Of a stretch of 34,368 bases of DNA, positions 18,089 through 26,151 are shown one piece after another (the stretch's first letter is position 1; every line of letters begins with the position of its first letter). Source of the DNA: Gammaproteobacteria bacterium. GTDB lineage: Bacteria > Pseudomonadota > Gammaproteobacteria > Steroidobacterales > Steroidobacteraceae. A program made the translations under genes and the position numbers. The notes beneath the pieces were generated by a model that made no database searches, was not told the origin of the DNA, and worked only from the letters and a program-made list of their open reading frames with translations. The DNA lies in the NCBI GenBank assembly GCA_019235245.1, contig JAFAKO010000052.1:1-34368 (forward strand), written 5' to 3'.

Positions 18089-19477
18089 TTACCGCGCTGC
18101 GCCCGGCGCGGGGGACCGCGCCCCGAGGGAGGGCAGCCGCGCCTCGATGAGCTGCGCCGCGCCCTCTGAGTCCGCGGCCGCGGTGCCGCCGCCCTGCGCA
18201 TCGAGCTCGTGCAGCAGCTGCTCCTGCAGGGCGCCGCGCCGCTGCGCCTCGGCGTACGGAATCTCGGGGTGAAACATCACCATCGAGTAGCGCGGAATGA
18301 AGCGATCCGGGAAGCGGCGCTCGAGGGCCATCGCGAGCGCCTTGCGCCGCACGAAGGCGCTGTCGAGCACCGCATCGCGCATCTCCAGGTAGTTCTCGAG
18401 CGCCATCTGCGCGATCGCCAGGGTGTTGACGCGCCGCGTCTCCTCGAAGCCGGCGAACAGCGCCGTCCAGCTGGCGGCGCCAGCGAGCAGCGCATCGAGC
18501 TGCGCACAGTCCTCGAACGCCGCATTCATGCCCTGGCCGTGGAAGGGCACGATCGCGTGCGCCGCATCACCGAGCAGCAGCACGCTGCCGGCGAGGTGCC
18601 AGGGTGCGGCATGTACGGTGCCGAGCTGCCCCTGTGGGTGAGCCGCGAACTGCTCCGCCAGGTCCGGCAGCAGCGGCAGTGCGTCCGGAAACTCCCGCGC
18701 GAAGAATTCCTGCACCGCCCCCGCTGAGTCGAGCGCCGCGAAGCTCACTGGGCCGCTGCGGGCGAGAAACAGGGTCGCGGTGAAACTGCCGTCGGTGTTC
18801 GGCAGCGCGATCAGCATGAACCCGCCACGCGGCCAGATGTGCAGCGCCTGCCGCTCGAGCGGCGCGGCGGCCTGCGCCGGGATGCTGAGCTCCTTGTAAT
18901 CGTGGTCGAGCCAGTCCTCGCGCACCCGCAGCAGCCCCGCCGTCGTGAGACTGGCGCGCACCGCAGAGCCGGCACCGTCGGCGGCGATGGTGGGTGCGAG
19001 GGGCAGCGGGTACTCGCGCCCGCTGGCGATGTCGCGGAAGGTGAGCCGTTGCGCGTCCAGGTCCGCGCCGAGGCACTGCTGGCCGAAGTGCACGCTGACC
19101 CCGGCGTGCCGCGCGGCGGACTCGATGAGCACGCGGTTGAGATCCGCGCGGCCCACGGAGTAGATGACCTCGTGCTCGCGCTGGCCATAGGCCTGGAGCG
19201 CCGCAGTACCGCCGCGTTCGTGCACCATGCGACCGCGCATGGGGATCAAGAGCGGCGTGACGGCATCGAGCACGGCGGCGCGCTCGAGCGCGCGCAGCCC
19301 GCGCGCGGCGAGCGCGAGGTTGATGGAGCGGCCCCGCTCGGGACGCACCTGGCGCGGATCCGGCCGACGCTCGTAGAGCGCCACCGCCAGCCCGCGCCGC
19401 GCGAGCAGCAGTGCCAGCAACGCTCCGGCGAGCCCGGCGCCGACGATGTTGACCCGTGCGCCTGCGGCAATGCTCAT
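18089..19477 (-). CDS. kmo: Kynurenine 3-monooxygenase
   Basis: FAD/NADPH-dependent hydroxylase converting L-kynurenine to 3-hydroxykynurenine. The track ORF starts far upstream inside kynU; the ATG at 19477 gives 462 aa, the normal size. The N-terminal dinucleotide motif is VNIVGAGLAGALLALLLARRG with the ERRPD acidic end, then RGRSINLALAARGLRAL, a family signature. The second FAD motif is LLGDAAHAIVPFHGQGMNAAFEDC. The C-terminal part (YSMVMFHPEIPYAEAQRRG) is also typical of KMO. The ATG overlaps the kynU stop by one base (TGATG), consistent with a translationally coupled operon. Confidence 0.94.
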   Translation of the reverse strand: MSIAAGARVNIVGAGLAGALLALLLARRGLAVALYERRPDPRQVRPERGRSINLALAARGLRALERAAVLDAVTPLLIPMRGRMVHERGGTAALQAYGQREHEVIYSVGRADLNRVLIESAARHAGVSVHFGQQCLGADLDAQRLTFRDIASGREYPLPLAPTIAADGAGSAVRASLTTAGLLRVREDWLDHDYKELSIPAQAAAPLERQALHIWPRGGFMLIALPNTDGSFTATLFLARSGPVSFAALDSAGAVQEFFAREFPDALPLLPDLAEQFAAHPQGQLGTVHAAPWHLAGSVLLLGDAAHAIVPFHGQGMNAAFEDCAQLDALLAGAASWTALFAGFEETRRVNTLAIAQMALENYLEMRDAVLDSAFVRRKALAMALERRFPDRFIPRYSMVMFHPEIPYAEAQRRGALQEQLLHELDAQGGGTAAADSEGAAQLIEARLPSLGARSPAPGAAR

Positions 19478-20781
19478 CAGCCTGCCGGCAGCGTCTCGCT
19501 GAGTGCCTGCGCGAACCGCCAGGCATCCTCGAAGCGGTTGTAGAGCGGCACCGGAGCGACGCGGATGATGTCGGGCGAGCGCCAGTCGCAGACGATGCCC
19601 CGGGCAGCGAGTGCGTCGAACACCCGCTTGCCGCGCTGCTCGCCACCCACGAGCCGCAGCGACAGCTGGCAGCCGCGGCGGTCCGGTTCGCGCGGCGTCA
19701 GGATCTGCACCTCCGCGGAGAGCGGCCGCAGCAGCTCCTCGAGAAAGCCGGTCAGCGCGATGGACTTGTCGCGCAGCGCCTGCATGCCGGCCTCGAGGAA
19801 GATCGACAGTGACGCGATGAGCGGCGCGGCCGCCAGGATCGGCGGGTTGCTGATCTGCCAGGCGGCGGCTCCGGCCGCCGCGCGAAACTGCGGCTCCATC
19901 AGAAAGCGCGTGTGCTGCTCGTGGCCCCACCAGCCCGCGAGGCGCGTCCCCGGCAGCGTCCCGCCGTGGGAGGTGCGCGGTTGCGCCTCGCTGTGCCGCT
20001 GATGCACGAAGCAGCCGCCGATCGCGCCCGGGCCGCCGTTGAGATATTTGTAGCTGCACCACACCGCGAAGTCGGCATCCGCGTCGTGGAGTGACAGCGG
20101 CGTGTTACCCATGGAGTGGGCCAGGTCGAAGCCGGCGATCGCACCCGCACCGTGCGCGGCGCGCACGATGCGCGCGATGTCGAAAGCCTGGCCGGTGCGA
20201 AACTGCACTCCCGGCCAGAGCACCAGCGCGACCTCCGCGCCCCGCTCGGCAAGCACGGCCTCGATGGCTTCCTCGTGGATGGTGGCACCACCTTCAGGCG
20301 GCGCCAGCTCGAGCAGCGCACTCTGCGGGTCGAGCCCGTGCCAGGCGAGCTGCGAGGTCACGGCGTGGCGGTCGGAGGAGAAAGCGCCCGCTTCGATGAG
20401 GATGCGCGTGCGCTGTCCCTGTGGCCGGTAGAAGCTCGCCAGCATCAGGTGCAGGTTCACGGTGAGGGAGTTCATCGCGACCACTTCGAGGGGTCGCGCA
20501 CCGCTCAGTGCCGCGAGGCCGGCGGTGAGGTTCTCGTGGTAAGGCACCCACGGACGCCCGCCGTGCTCGTGCGCCTGCACGGCGTGGTCCGCCCATGCCG
20601 CGAGCTCCTCGTTCACCCGCTCGAGCGCGGCGAGGGGCAGGAGGCCGAGCGAGTGACCACAGAGGTAGACGAGCGGCTCGCCGCCACCATCGCGGGGCAG
20701 GGCGAAGCGCGCGCGCAACGGCGCGAGCGCATCGCGGGCGTCGTGCCCGCGCGCCGCCGCGAGGCTGCCGGCGGAGCTCAT
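19477..20781 (-). CDS. kynU: Kynureninase
   Basis: PLP enzyme (434 aa) cleaving kynurenine or 3-hydroxykynurenine to (3-hydroxy)anthranilate and alanine. Motifs: LVYLCGHSLGLLP, NSLTVNLHLML, GFDLAHSMGNTPL with the PLP-binding Asp, and WCSYKYLNGGPGAIGG holding the Schiff-base Lys at about residue 245. The C-terminal RVAPVPLYNRFEDAWRFAQAL is characteristic. Since kmo lies downstream and the 3-hydroxyanthranilate dioxygenase upstream, its working substrate here is most likely 3-hydroxykynurenine. The ATG at 20781 overlaps the stop of the cyclase gene (ATGA). Confidence 0.96.
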   Translation of the reverse strand: MSSAGSLAAARGHDARDALAPLRARFALPRDGGGEPLVYLCGHSLGLLPLAALERVNEELAAWADHAVQAHEHGGRPWVPYHENLTAGLAALSGARPLEVVAMNSLTVNLHLMLASFYRPQGQRTRILIEAGAFSSDRHAVTSQLAWHGLDPQSALLELAPPEGGATIHEEAIEAVLAERGAEVALVLWPGVQFRTGQAFDIARIVRAAHGAGAIAGFDLAHSMGNTPLSLHDADADFAVWCSYKYLNGGPGAIGGCFVHQRHSEAQPRTSHGGTLPGTRLAGWWGHEQHTRFLMEPQFRAAAGAAAWQISNPPILAAAPLIASLSIFLEAGMQALRDKSIALTGFLEELLRPLSAEVQILTPREPDRRGCQLSLRLVGGEQRGKRVFDALAARGIVCDWRSPDIIRVAPVPLYNRFEDAWRFAQALSETLPAG

Positions 20782-21581
20782 GCGGCGCGTCCGGCCAGCG
20801 GGTACAGCAGCGGCCGGCTCGGCACCGCGTCGCCGCTCAGGGCCGGCACCTGCAGCTCGAGGAGATACGCGCCGTCGGCGAGCTGCCCGGGAATGAACGC
20901 GAGCTCGGTAACCGTGGCGGCAGGCCGCGCGGCCGCAGCCAGATGCGCCGCGCCGCGCGGCAGGCCGAAGAACAGCCGGTGCGCGGTCAGCCGCCCCTCG
21001 TCGTGCTCACGATCGATCGAGGGCACATCGACCACCAGGTGCAGCACCTCACGCATCACGAGCGCCGCCGCGGCTTCGCGCGACAGGTAGGGCGGGGTCG
21101 TGCCGGTATAGTCGCGGGCGCGCTTGTCGGGAGTATTCGGCAGCGTGCGGATCACCACCGCGCGCGGCGCGAACGGCAGCTCGCGCGGCCAGGCGCGCTC
21201 GATGGCAGCGCGGGTGATCAACCGGTCGGCAGGCTGCGGCGCAGGCTCGGTTCCCTCGGCCCCGGGGGGCTCCGGGGTGACCGACAGCAGCACGGCCGGC
21301 ACCAGTCCCGCGGGCACCACCCGCCAGGCATCGAGCCGCTCGTGCGTCAGGTGCCCGGCGGACTCGGTGTGCGTGCCGTTGCAGTGGGGGATGAGCGTGA
21401 GCACCTCGCAGTTGCAGCTAGCGCCCGCAGCGACCGAGCCGCGGAACCCGGGCACTTCCAGCGGCCGGGAGGCGGCGCGCGGGGCGCCGAAGTGCCGCGG
21501 CTGGGGACCTGCGAAATCCAGCTCGAGCGCGAGATCCGCCGGTCGCGCCAGGTCGATGGCGAGCTCGCGCCCATCGATCAT
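20778..21581 (-). CDS. Cyclase-family metal hydrolase, probable N-formylkynurenine formamidase
   Basis: A 267-aa member of the KynB/cyclase superfamily. The metal site appears in LIPHCNGTHTESAGHL. The usual bacterial KynB motif is HxGTHxDxPxH; here Asp is replaced by Glu and the spacing residues differ, so this is a divergent branch. Supporting segments are VVIRTLPNTPDK and LVVDVPSIDREHDEG, which resemble KynB's IDTPSLD region. It is longer than typical KynB (about 210 aa). Position between the dioxygenase and kynU argues for hydrolysis of N-formylkynurenine. I place the start at the ATG at 21581 (MIDGREL); GTG codons at 21584 and 21596 are alternatives. The track ORF beginning at 22295 runs antisense-like through the upstream gene. 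Confidence 0.8.
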   Translation of the reverse strand: MIDGRELAIDLARPADLALELDFAGPQPRHFGAPRAASRPLEVPGFRGSVAAGASCNCEVLTLIPHCNGTHTESAGHLTHERLDAWRVVPAGLVPAVLLSVTPEPPGAEGTEPAPQPADRLITRAAIERAWPRELPFAPRAVVIRTLPNTPDKRARDYTGTTPPYLSREAAAALVMREVLHLVVDVPSIDREHDEGRLTAHRLFFGLPRGAAHLAAAARPAATVTELAFIPGQLADGAYLLELQVPALSGDAVPSRPLLYPLAGRAA

Positions 21582-21597
21582 CACCCGCGCCTGCACC

Positions 21598-22110
21598 TCA
21601 GGAGCGCTCCATGACTGCGTGACAGCGCGCGCAGGTGCGTTTCTCGCGGCTGGCGAAGAAGCGCTCGAATACCGGCGGAAACTGCTTCTCGATGTCAGTG
21701 AGCTCGAAGAATTCCTCGTAGAGCAGCTGGCCGCACTGCTCGCAGTACCACTGAAAGCCGTCGCGCTCGCCGGCGCGGCGGGCGCGCTCGACGACGAGGC
21801 CCACGGTGTTGGCCGGGCGCTGCGGCGAATGCGGCACGAGCGGCGGCAGCAGCAGCACTTCCCCGGCACGGATCGGCAGCGCCACCGCGCGGCCCTCCTG
21901 CATGGTGCGCAACACCATGTCGCCCTCGAGCTGGTAGAAGAACTCCTCGCCGGGATCGACGTGATAGTCCTGGCGCGCGTTCGGGCCGCCGACCACCATG
22001 ATGATGAAGTCGCCGTCGCGGAACACACGCTTGTTGCCGACCGGCGGGCGCAGCTGAGCGCGGTTGGCATCGATCCATTGCCGTAGGTTGAATGCCTGCA
22101 GGGATTGCAT
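21598..22110 (-). CDS. nbaC: 3-Hydroxyanthranilate 3,4-dioxygenase
   Basis: Cupin iron dioxygenase (170 aa) opening 3-hydroxyanthranilate to 2-amino-3-carboxymuconate semialdehyde, the precursor of quinolinate (NAD synthesis) or of picolinate/acetyl-CoA breakdown. The iron ligands are visible as His50, Glu56 ([17 protein letters not shown]) and His94 ([10 protein letters not shown]). The C-terminal rubredoxin-like site is complete with two Cys pairs, CEQC (123/126) and CARC (160/163), as in bacterial enzymes. GGAGG lies just ahead of the ATG. It is the first gene of the operon and divergent from the lipoprotein gene. Confidence 0.95.
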   Translation of the reverse strand: MQSLQAFNLRQWIDANRAQLRPPVGNKRVFRDGDFIIMVVGGPNARQDYHVDPGEEFFYQLEGDMVLRTMQEGRAVALPIRAGEVLLLPPLVPHSPQRPANTVGLVVERARRAGERDGFQWYCEQCGQLLYEEFFELTDIEKQFPPVFERFFASREKRTCARCHAVMERS

Positions 22111-22169
22111 GAGGCCTCCGTGCCTACGTATGTTACGCGTTGCGCGGCTGGCAGGAGGAGTTCCAGGGC
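22111..22169. promoter_or_regulatory. Short divergent promoter region, kynurenine operon / lipoprotein gene
   Basis: Fifty-nine bases between divergent starts. Around 22125-22135 the local AT content rises: TAACAT on the minus strand (22135-22130) could be a -10 for the operon, and TATGTT on the plus strand (22129-22134) a -10 for the lipoprotein gene. Both genes have good ribosome sites (GGAGG). No operator can be identified with confidence. Confidence 0.35.
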
Positions 22170-22622
22170 ATGCGACGAGTCAAGGGTTATCGCGCCGGGA
22201 TGTGGACCGCGCTCATGGTGCTGGCACTGGCCGTATCCGGGTGCTCGCACTGGCCATGGCACAAGCAGCTGCCACCTGCGCCCCGCTCGGTCCACTACCT
22301 GGAGGTGAGCGGGAGCGACACGGCCGCGGTGCTGGCACAGTACTGGAAGCGCAACACCCTGGTCGTCGATCTCACGGCCGCGAGCGGCACGGGCAGCATC
22401 ACGCTGCGGCCCCCCGGCGATGGCTGGCCGGTACGGGTGGCGCTGCGCGTCACGCCGGGTGCGGTCGGGGAGCTCGACGTGCGTGGCGGGCAGCGCGTGG
22501 TGCTGCCGATCGTGCCAGGCGGAGTGAAACCGGTCGAACTGCAGCTGCCCCCCGCCATCTACACCGCCAAGACTCCCGAGGTCGCCGTGGCGTGGGGGCC
22601 GGCGCCGACACCCACCGGCTAG
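22170..22622 (+). CDS. Small predicted lipoprotein of unknown function
   Basis: About 150 aa from the ATG at 22170, chosen because AGGAGG lies upstream (22153-22158); the track start at 22140 has none. The N-terminus is a lipoprotein signal: positively charged RRVKGYR, a hydrophobic run and the lipobox LAVSGC, with modification expected by the Lgt encoded in this window. The mature part is a single small beta-rich domain with [25 protein letters not shown] and later [20 protein letters not shown] do not recognise a family. It is divergent from the kynurenine operon and converges on apaH with a 3-base gap. Confidence 0.7.
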   Translation: MRRVKGYRAGMWTALMVLALAVSGCSHWPWHKQLPPAPRSVHYLEVSGSDTAAVLAQYWKRNTLVVDLTAASGTGSITLRPPGDGWPVRVALRVTPGAVGELDVRGGQRVVLPIVPGGVKPVELQLPPAIYTAKTPEVAVAWGPAPTPTG

Positions 22623-22625
22623 CGC

Positions 22626-23450
22626 TCAGCCGGCGTCGATCTGCTGGTAGGCGGCGCACTCCACACTGACCGGCGGCCGATCCGAGTCGAGGTCCTGGGC
22701 GGTGAGCGAGCCGCCCCACACGCAGCCGGTATCGAGGCCGAGGACGTCGGAGCGCTCGACCAGGCCGAGCGCCGACCAGTGGCCGAAGATGACGCGCACC
22801 TCGCGGCTGGCACGCCCGCGGTGCTCGAACCACGGGCGCAGCGGTGAGGGCGGCGGTGGCGGCGGTCCCTTGAGGCTGATGTCGACGCGCCCGTCGGCGG
22901 TACACAGCCGCAGCCGCGTGAGCACGTTGATGATGAAGCGCAGCCGCTCGGCCCCGGCGAGGCGCTCGTCCCAGCGGTCGGGCTCATCGCCGTACATCTG
23001 CTCGAACAGCCGGCGGGGATCGCGGCGCAGCGCATCGCTCACCTCGGCGGCAAGCGCCAGGGTGCGCGCCGCGGTCCACTGCGGCACCACGCCGGCGTGC
23101 ACCATGAGGTCGCGCCCCTCCGCATGCGCGAGCGGCCGCATCAGCAGCCACTCGATCAGTTGCTCGCGGTCGTCTGCGGCCAGCACCTCGTCGAGCGTGT
23201 CGGAGCGGCGGCGCCGCTGCGCGCCGCAGGCAACCGCGAGCAGATGCAGATCGTGGTTGCCGAGCACGACGACGGCGTTGTCGCCGAGCGCGCGCACCGT
23301 GCGCAGCGTGGCGAGCGAGGCCGGCCCGCGATTGACGAGGTCACCGACGAACCACAGCCGGTCGCGGTCCGCCGAGAACTTCAGGCGCGCGAGGAGGGCG
23401 CGCAGCTCCTGATCACAGCCCTGCACATCACCGATGGCATAGCGGGTCAC
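22626..23450 (-). CDS. apaH: Symmetrical diadenosine tetraphosphatase
   Basis: Hydrolyses Ap4A to two ADP, and in E. coli also removes Np4-type caps from RNA. 274 aa, the normal size. The calcineurin-like metallophosphatase motifs appear in order: [40 protein letters not shown] and [11 protein letters not shown] six-proline run (GPPPPPPSP) sits in a loop before the last motif, where other ApaH proteins are also Pro/Ala-rich. The start is a GTG at 23450 overlapping the apaG stop (GTGA), so the two are translationally coupled. Confidence 0.96.
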   Translation of the reverse strand: MTRYAIGDVQGCDQELRALLARLKFSADRDRLWFVGDLVNRGPASLATLRTVRALGDNAVVVLGNHDLHLLAVACGAQRRRRSDTLDEVLAADDREQLIEWLLMRPLAHAEGRDLMVHAGVVPQWTAARTLALAAEVSDALRRDPRRLFEQMYGDEPDRWDERLAGAERLRFIINVLTRLRLCTADGRVDISLKGPPPPPPSPLRPWFEHRGRASREVRVIFGHWSALGLVERSDVLGLDTGCVWGGSLTAQDLDSDRPPVSVECAAYQQIDAG

Positions 23451-23827
23451 TGCAGAATGCCCGGCATCGCCAGGCGGAACGGCTGGATCGGCGCGTCGAA
23501 CTGCGCGCCGTCATCGGCGAGCATCTGGTAGCTGCCCTGCATGGAGCCCACCGGCGTCTCGATGACCGCGCCGCTCGAATAGCGGAAGCCCTGCCCGGGC
23601 TTGAGGTAGGGCTGCTCGCCGACCACTCCGTCTCCGCGCACCTCCTCGACCTTGCCGTTGGCATCGGTGATCACCCAGTGGCGTGCCAGGAGGCGTGCCG
23701 CCACCTGGCCTTCGTTGCGGATGGTGATCGTGTAGGCGAACACGTAGCGACTCTGACGCGGATCGGACTGCTCATCGAGGTAGCTCGTCTCGACATCGAC
23801 GCGGATACGGTGCTCGGTGGAGGCCAT
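23447..23827 (-). CDS. apaG: ApaG protein (Co2+/Mg2+ efflux-associated family)
   Basis: A 126-aa single immunoglobulin-like domain protein conserved next to apaH in proteobacteria; its biochemical role is not settled. Signatures: [64 protein letters not shown]. The start ATG at 23827 has no Shine-Dalgarno sequence. A TAGAAT box (23839-23834) sits seven bases upstream, so the mRNA is probably leaderless. In Pseudomonas apaG directly follows rsmA; here a universal stress gene is inserted between them. Confidence 0.96.
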   Translation of the reverse strand: MASTEHRIRVDVETSYLDEQSDPRQSRYVFAYTITIRNEGQVAARLLARHWVITDANGKVEEVRGDGVVGEQPYLKPGQGFRYSSGAVIETPVGSMQGSYQMLADDGAQFDAPIQPFRLAMPGILQ

Positions 23828-23833
23828 GGGTTT

Positions 23834-23839
23834 ATTCTA
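23834..23839 (-). promoter_or_regulatory. Candidate apaG -10 box (TAGAAT)
   Basis: On the minus strand the sequence reads TAGAAT-AAACCC-ATG. A start about seven bases after the box falls on the A of the apaG ATG, predicting a leaderless apaG-apaH transcript. No good -35 was found at 16-18 bases. It lies in the 29-base gap after the stress-protein gene. Confidence 0.5.
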
Positions 23840-23856
23840 CCGAAAGCGCTCCCGGC

Positions 23857-24291
23857 TCAAGGCCGGGCGCGCATCGCCAGCACGTCGCAGGGCGCCGCGT
23901 GCAGCACGGTGTCCTCGGTGAGGTTCACGAGTATCGACAGCCCATGGCGCTCGCGGCTGCCGAGCACGATGAGATCCGCGTGACGCTCGCGCGCCACACG
24001 CACGATCTCGGCTTTGACGTTGCCGCTCTCCACGCGACAGGGTGCACCGGTGAGATCGAGCTCGGCGGCGAGCGCGCTGAGGCGCTGCTGCGCGCGCTGC
24101 AACAGCTCTTCCTCCATCTGCACCGCCGGCATCAGGGTTTCCCCCATCGGCTCGACGGGCACGAATTCCACGACGTGCAGCAGCTCGACCTCGGCGCCGA
24201 GAGCGGCGGCCAGCGCCCGCGCCTTGCGGCCGATGGCCAGGCTATCGTCGGTCAGATCGACGACCAGGAGCACACGGCGGTAAAGCGCCAT
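23857..24291 (-). CDS. Universal stress protein (UspA family)
   Basis: A 144-aa single-domain Usp protein: RRVLLVVDLTDDSLAIGRKARALAAALGAEVELLHVVEFVP at the N-terminus and HADLIVLGSRERHGLSILVNLTEDTVLHAAPCDVLAMR at the C-terminus. The ATP-binding G-2x-G-9x-G-(S/T) loop of MJ0577-type Usps is not present, placing it with E. coli UspA-like proteins that do not bind ATP. I use the ATG at 24291, not the track's GTG at 24297, because GGGGGGTGG lies directly upstream. Inserted between rsmA and apaG, an unusual place. Role probably stress survival; no partner is evident. Confidence 0.85.
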   Translation of the reverse strand: MALYRRVLLVVDLTDDSLAIGRKARALAAALGAEVELLHVVEFVPVEPMGETLMPAVQMEEELLQRAQQRLSALAAELDLTGAPCRVESGNVKAEIVRVARERHADLIVLGSRERHGLSILVNLTEDTVLHAAPCDVLAMRARP

Positions 24292-24325
24292 TGCCACCCC
24301 CCAATGCGGCTTCGGTGACGGAAGA

Positions 24326-25156
24326 CTAGCCTTCGCCGCCGGCGCGGTCGAGAGTCGCGCGCGCGGCCGCCTCGGCCAGCGTGTTGAAAGCCTCCGCCGC
24401 GAGCGTCCCGGGACGCGCCCCCGGATCGATCCCGCAGGCGACGATCTGCCCGGAGGTGAGCATCTGACTTAATGCATTGCGCAGGGTCTTGCGGCGCTGG
24501 CTGAAGGCTGCCGCCACCACCGCCGCGAACTGCGGGCTGATCGGGAAGAGCGGCTGGGCGCGCACGCTGAGTCGCACCACCGCCGACCATACGCGCGGCG
24601 CAGGCTGAAAGGCCCCCGGCCCGACATCGAACAGGCGCTGCACCTGCACCCTTGGAGCGAGCATGACGCCGAGGCGGCCGTAGTCACCGTCCCCCGGTGC
24701 GGCCGCAAGCCGCGCCACCACCTCCCGCTGCAGCATGAGCGTGAGATCGATGATGGCGTCGGTGTGGCTCAACAGGTGAAATAGGAGCGGCGTGGAGATG
24801 TTGTAGGGAAGGTTGCCGAGGATGCGCAACCGCCCGCCGCGCGCGCGCGCCAGCGCGCTGAAGTCGAAGGCGAGCGCGTCGGCTTCGTGCAGAGTGTGGC
24901 CTGGTGCGCCGGCGAACGCCGGGCGCAGCCCCGCCGCGAGGTCCCGATCGATCTCGATGGCATCGAGCGTGCAGCCGGGCAGCTCCAGCAGCGGGCCGGT
25001 GAGCGCGCGGCGGCCCGGGCCGATCTCGACCAGGTGATCGCCCGGACGCGCATCGAGCGCCCGCACGATGCGCGCGGCGACGCGCCGGTCGTGCAGAAAA
25101 TGCTGGCCGAAGCGCTTGCGCCGTGGCGGTCCCGCGGGACGGGCCGCGGCGGGCAT
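24326..25156 (-). CDS. rsmA: 16S rRNA dimethyladenosine methyltransferase (KsgA)
   Basis: Dimethylates the two adjacent adenosines near the 3' end of 16S rRNA (A1518/A1519 in E. coli) during 30S maturation. 276 aa from the ATG at 25156; the track's TTG one codon earlier is not needed. Motifs: RKRFGQHFLHD, the SAM-binding HLVEIGPGRRALTGPLLE (Arg-Arg replaces the usual Leu-Gly), the catalytic ILGNLPYNISTPLLF, and FDVGPGAFQPAPRVWSAVVRL. The ATG overlaps the pdxA stop by one base (TGATG). The order surA-pdxA-rsmA-apaG is conserved in many gammaproteobacteria. Confidence 0.96.
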   Translation of the reverse strand: MPAAARPAGPPRRKRFGQHFLHDRRVAARIVRALDARPGDHLVEIGPGRRALTGPLLELPGCTLDAIEIDRDLAAGLRPAFAGAPGHTLHEADALAFDFSALARARGGRLRILGNLPYNISTPLLFHLLSHTDAIIDLTLMLQREVVARLAAAPGDGDYGRLGVMLAPRVQVQRLFDVGPGAFQPAPRVWSAVVRLSVRAQPLFPISPQFAAVVAAAFSQRRKTLRNALSQMLTSGQIVACGIDPGARPGTLAAEAFNTLAEAAARATLDRAGGEG

Positions 25157-26139
25157 CAACGCTGCGCCGCGAGCGTGCTGGCGAGCTGCACGGCGGCGAT
25201 GAGGCTCGAGGGATCGGCGCGGCCGCTGCCGGCGAGGTCGAAGGCGGTACCGTGATCGGGAGAGGTGCGGATGAGGGGCAGGCCGAGCGTGACGTTCACC
25301 GCCTGCTCGAAGCCCGCGTGCTTGATGACCGGCAGCCCCTGGTCGTGGTACATGGCGAGCACGGCGTCGAATCCTGCCAGCACCCGCGGCACGAACACGG
25401 TGTCGGCCGGCAGCGGACCACTCACCTGGATACCACTCGCGCGCAGCCGCTCGAGCGCCGGGGCGATGATGCGCTGCTCCTCATCGCCGAGGTGCCCGCC
25501 TTCCCCGGCGTGCGGGTTGAGCCCGCACACGGCGATGCGTGGCGCGGAGACTCGGAAGCGGCTGCTGAGCTCGCGCGCGAGGATGGCGGTCACCTCGTAC
25601 AGCAGGTCGGCACTGAGCGCAGCGCTCACCGCGCGCAGCGGCAGGTGGGTGGTCGCGAGCGCGACGCGCAGCTTTCCGGTAACCAGCATCATGACCGCGC
25701 GCCCGCCGGTGCGCTGCTGCAGGTATTCCGTGTGACCGGTGAAGGCGATGCCCGCATCGTTCACGACACCCTTGTGCACGGGCGCGGTCACGAGCGCATC
25801 GAACTCCCCGGCGCGCACACCCTCGATGGCGCGGTCGAGGAGCGCGAGCACGTAGCGCGCGTTACCGGGATCGGGGCGGCCGGCAACGCTCGGCACGGCG
25901 AGCGGCAGGTGCTCGACGGTCAGCTCGCCCGCGGGGCGTGGCGCGGCGGGCCGCAGCCCGGGTGGAGCGGGCTCGCGCAGCCGTACATCCAGGTGCAGCG
26001 CCTGCGCGCGCCCGGCGAGCAGCGCGCGGTCACCGAGACACACCAGCTCGCACGGCAACGATCTGCCTGCCATCGCGAGGCACAGCTCCGGGCCGATTCC
26101 CGCCGGCTCCCCGCTCGTCAATGCGATCCGGGGAATCAT
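25156..26139 (-). CDS. pdxA: 4-Hydroxythreonine-4-phosphate dehydrogenase
   Basis: NAD-dependent step of the DXP-dependent pyridoxal phosphate pathway. 327 aa, the usual length. MIPRIALTSGEPAGIGPELCL is the family N-terminus. The metal-binding histidines are in FTGHTEYLQ, MYHDQGLPVIKH and the SPDHGTAFDLAG segment, and ALVTAPVHKGVVNDAG is also conserved. It makes the cofactor used by the kynureninase and aminotransferase encoded in the same window, though no regulatory link is visible. It lies 12 bases after the surA stop and is coupled to rsmA by a one-base overlap. Confidence 0.97.
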   Translation of the reverse strand: MIPRIALTSGEPAGIGPELCLAMAGRSLPCELVCLGDRALLAGRAQALHLDVRLREPAPPGLRPAAPRPAGELTVEHLPLAVPSVAGRPDPGNARYVLALLDRAIEGVRAGEFDALVTAPVHKGVVNDAGIAFTGHTEYLQQRTGGRAVMMLVTGKLRVALATTHLPLRAVSAALSADLLYEVTAILARELSSRFRVSAPRIAVCGLNPHAGEGGHLGDEEQRIIAPALERLRASGIQVSGPLPADTVFVPRVLAGFDAVLAMYHDQGLPVIKHAGFEQAVNVTLGLPLIRTSPDHGTAFDLAGSGRADPSSLIAAVQLASTLAAQR

Positions 26140-26151
26140 CGCGCTGCGTCG

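Noticed and set aside
22846-22867. GGC/GGT-type simple repeat in apaH
   Set aside because: It encodes a proline run in a loop that is naturally Pro-rich in ApaH; not evidence of a separate element.
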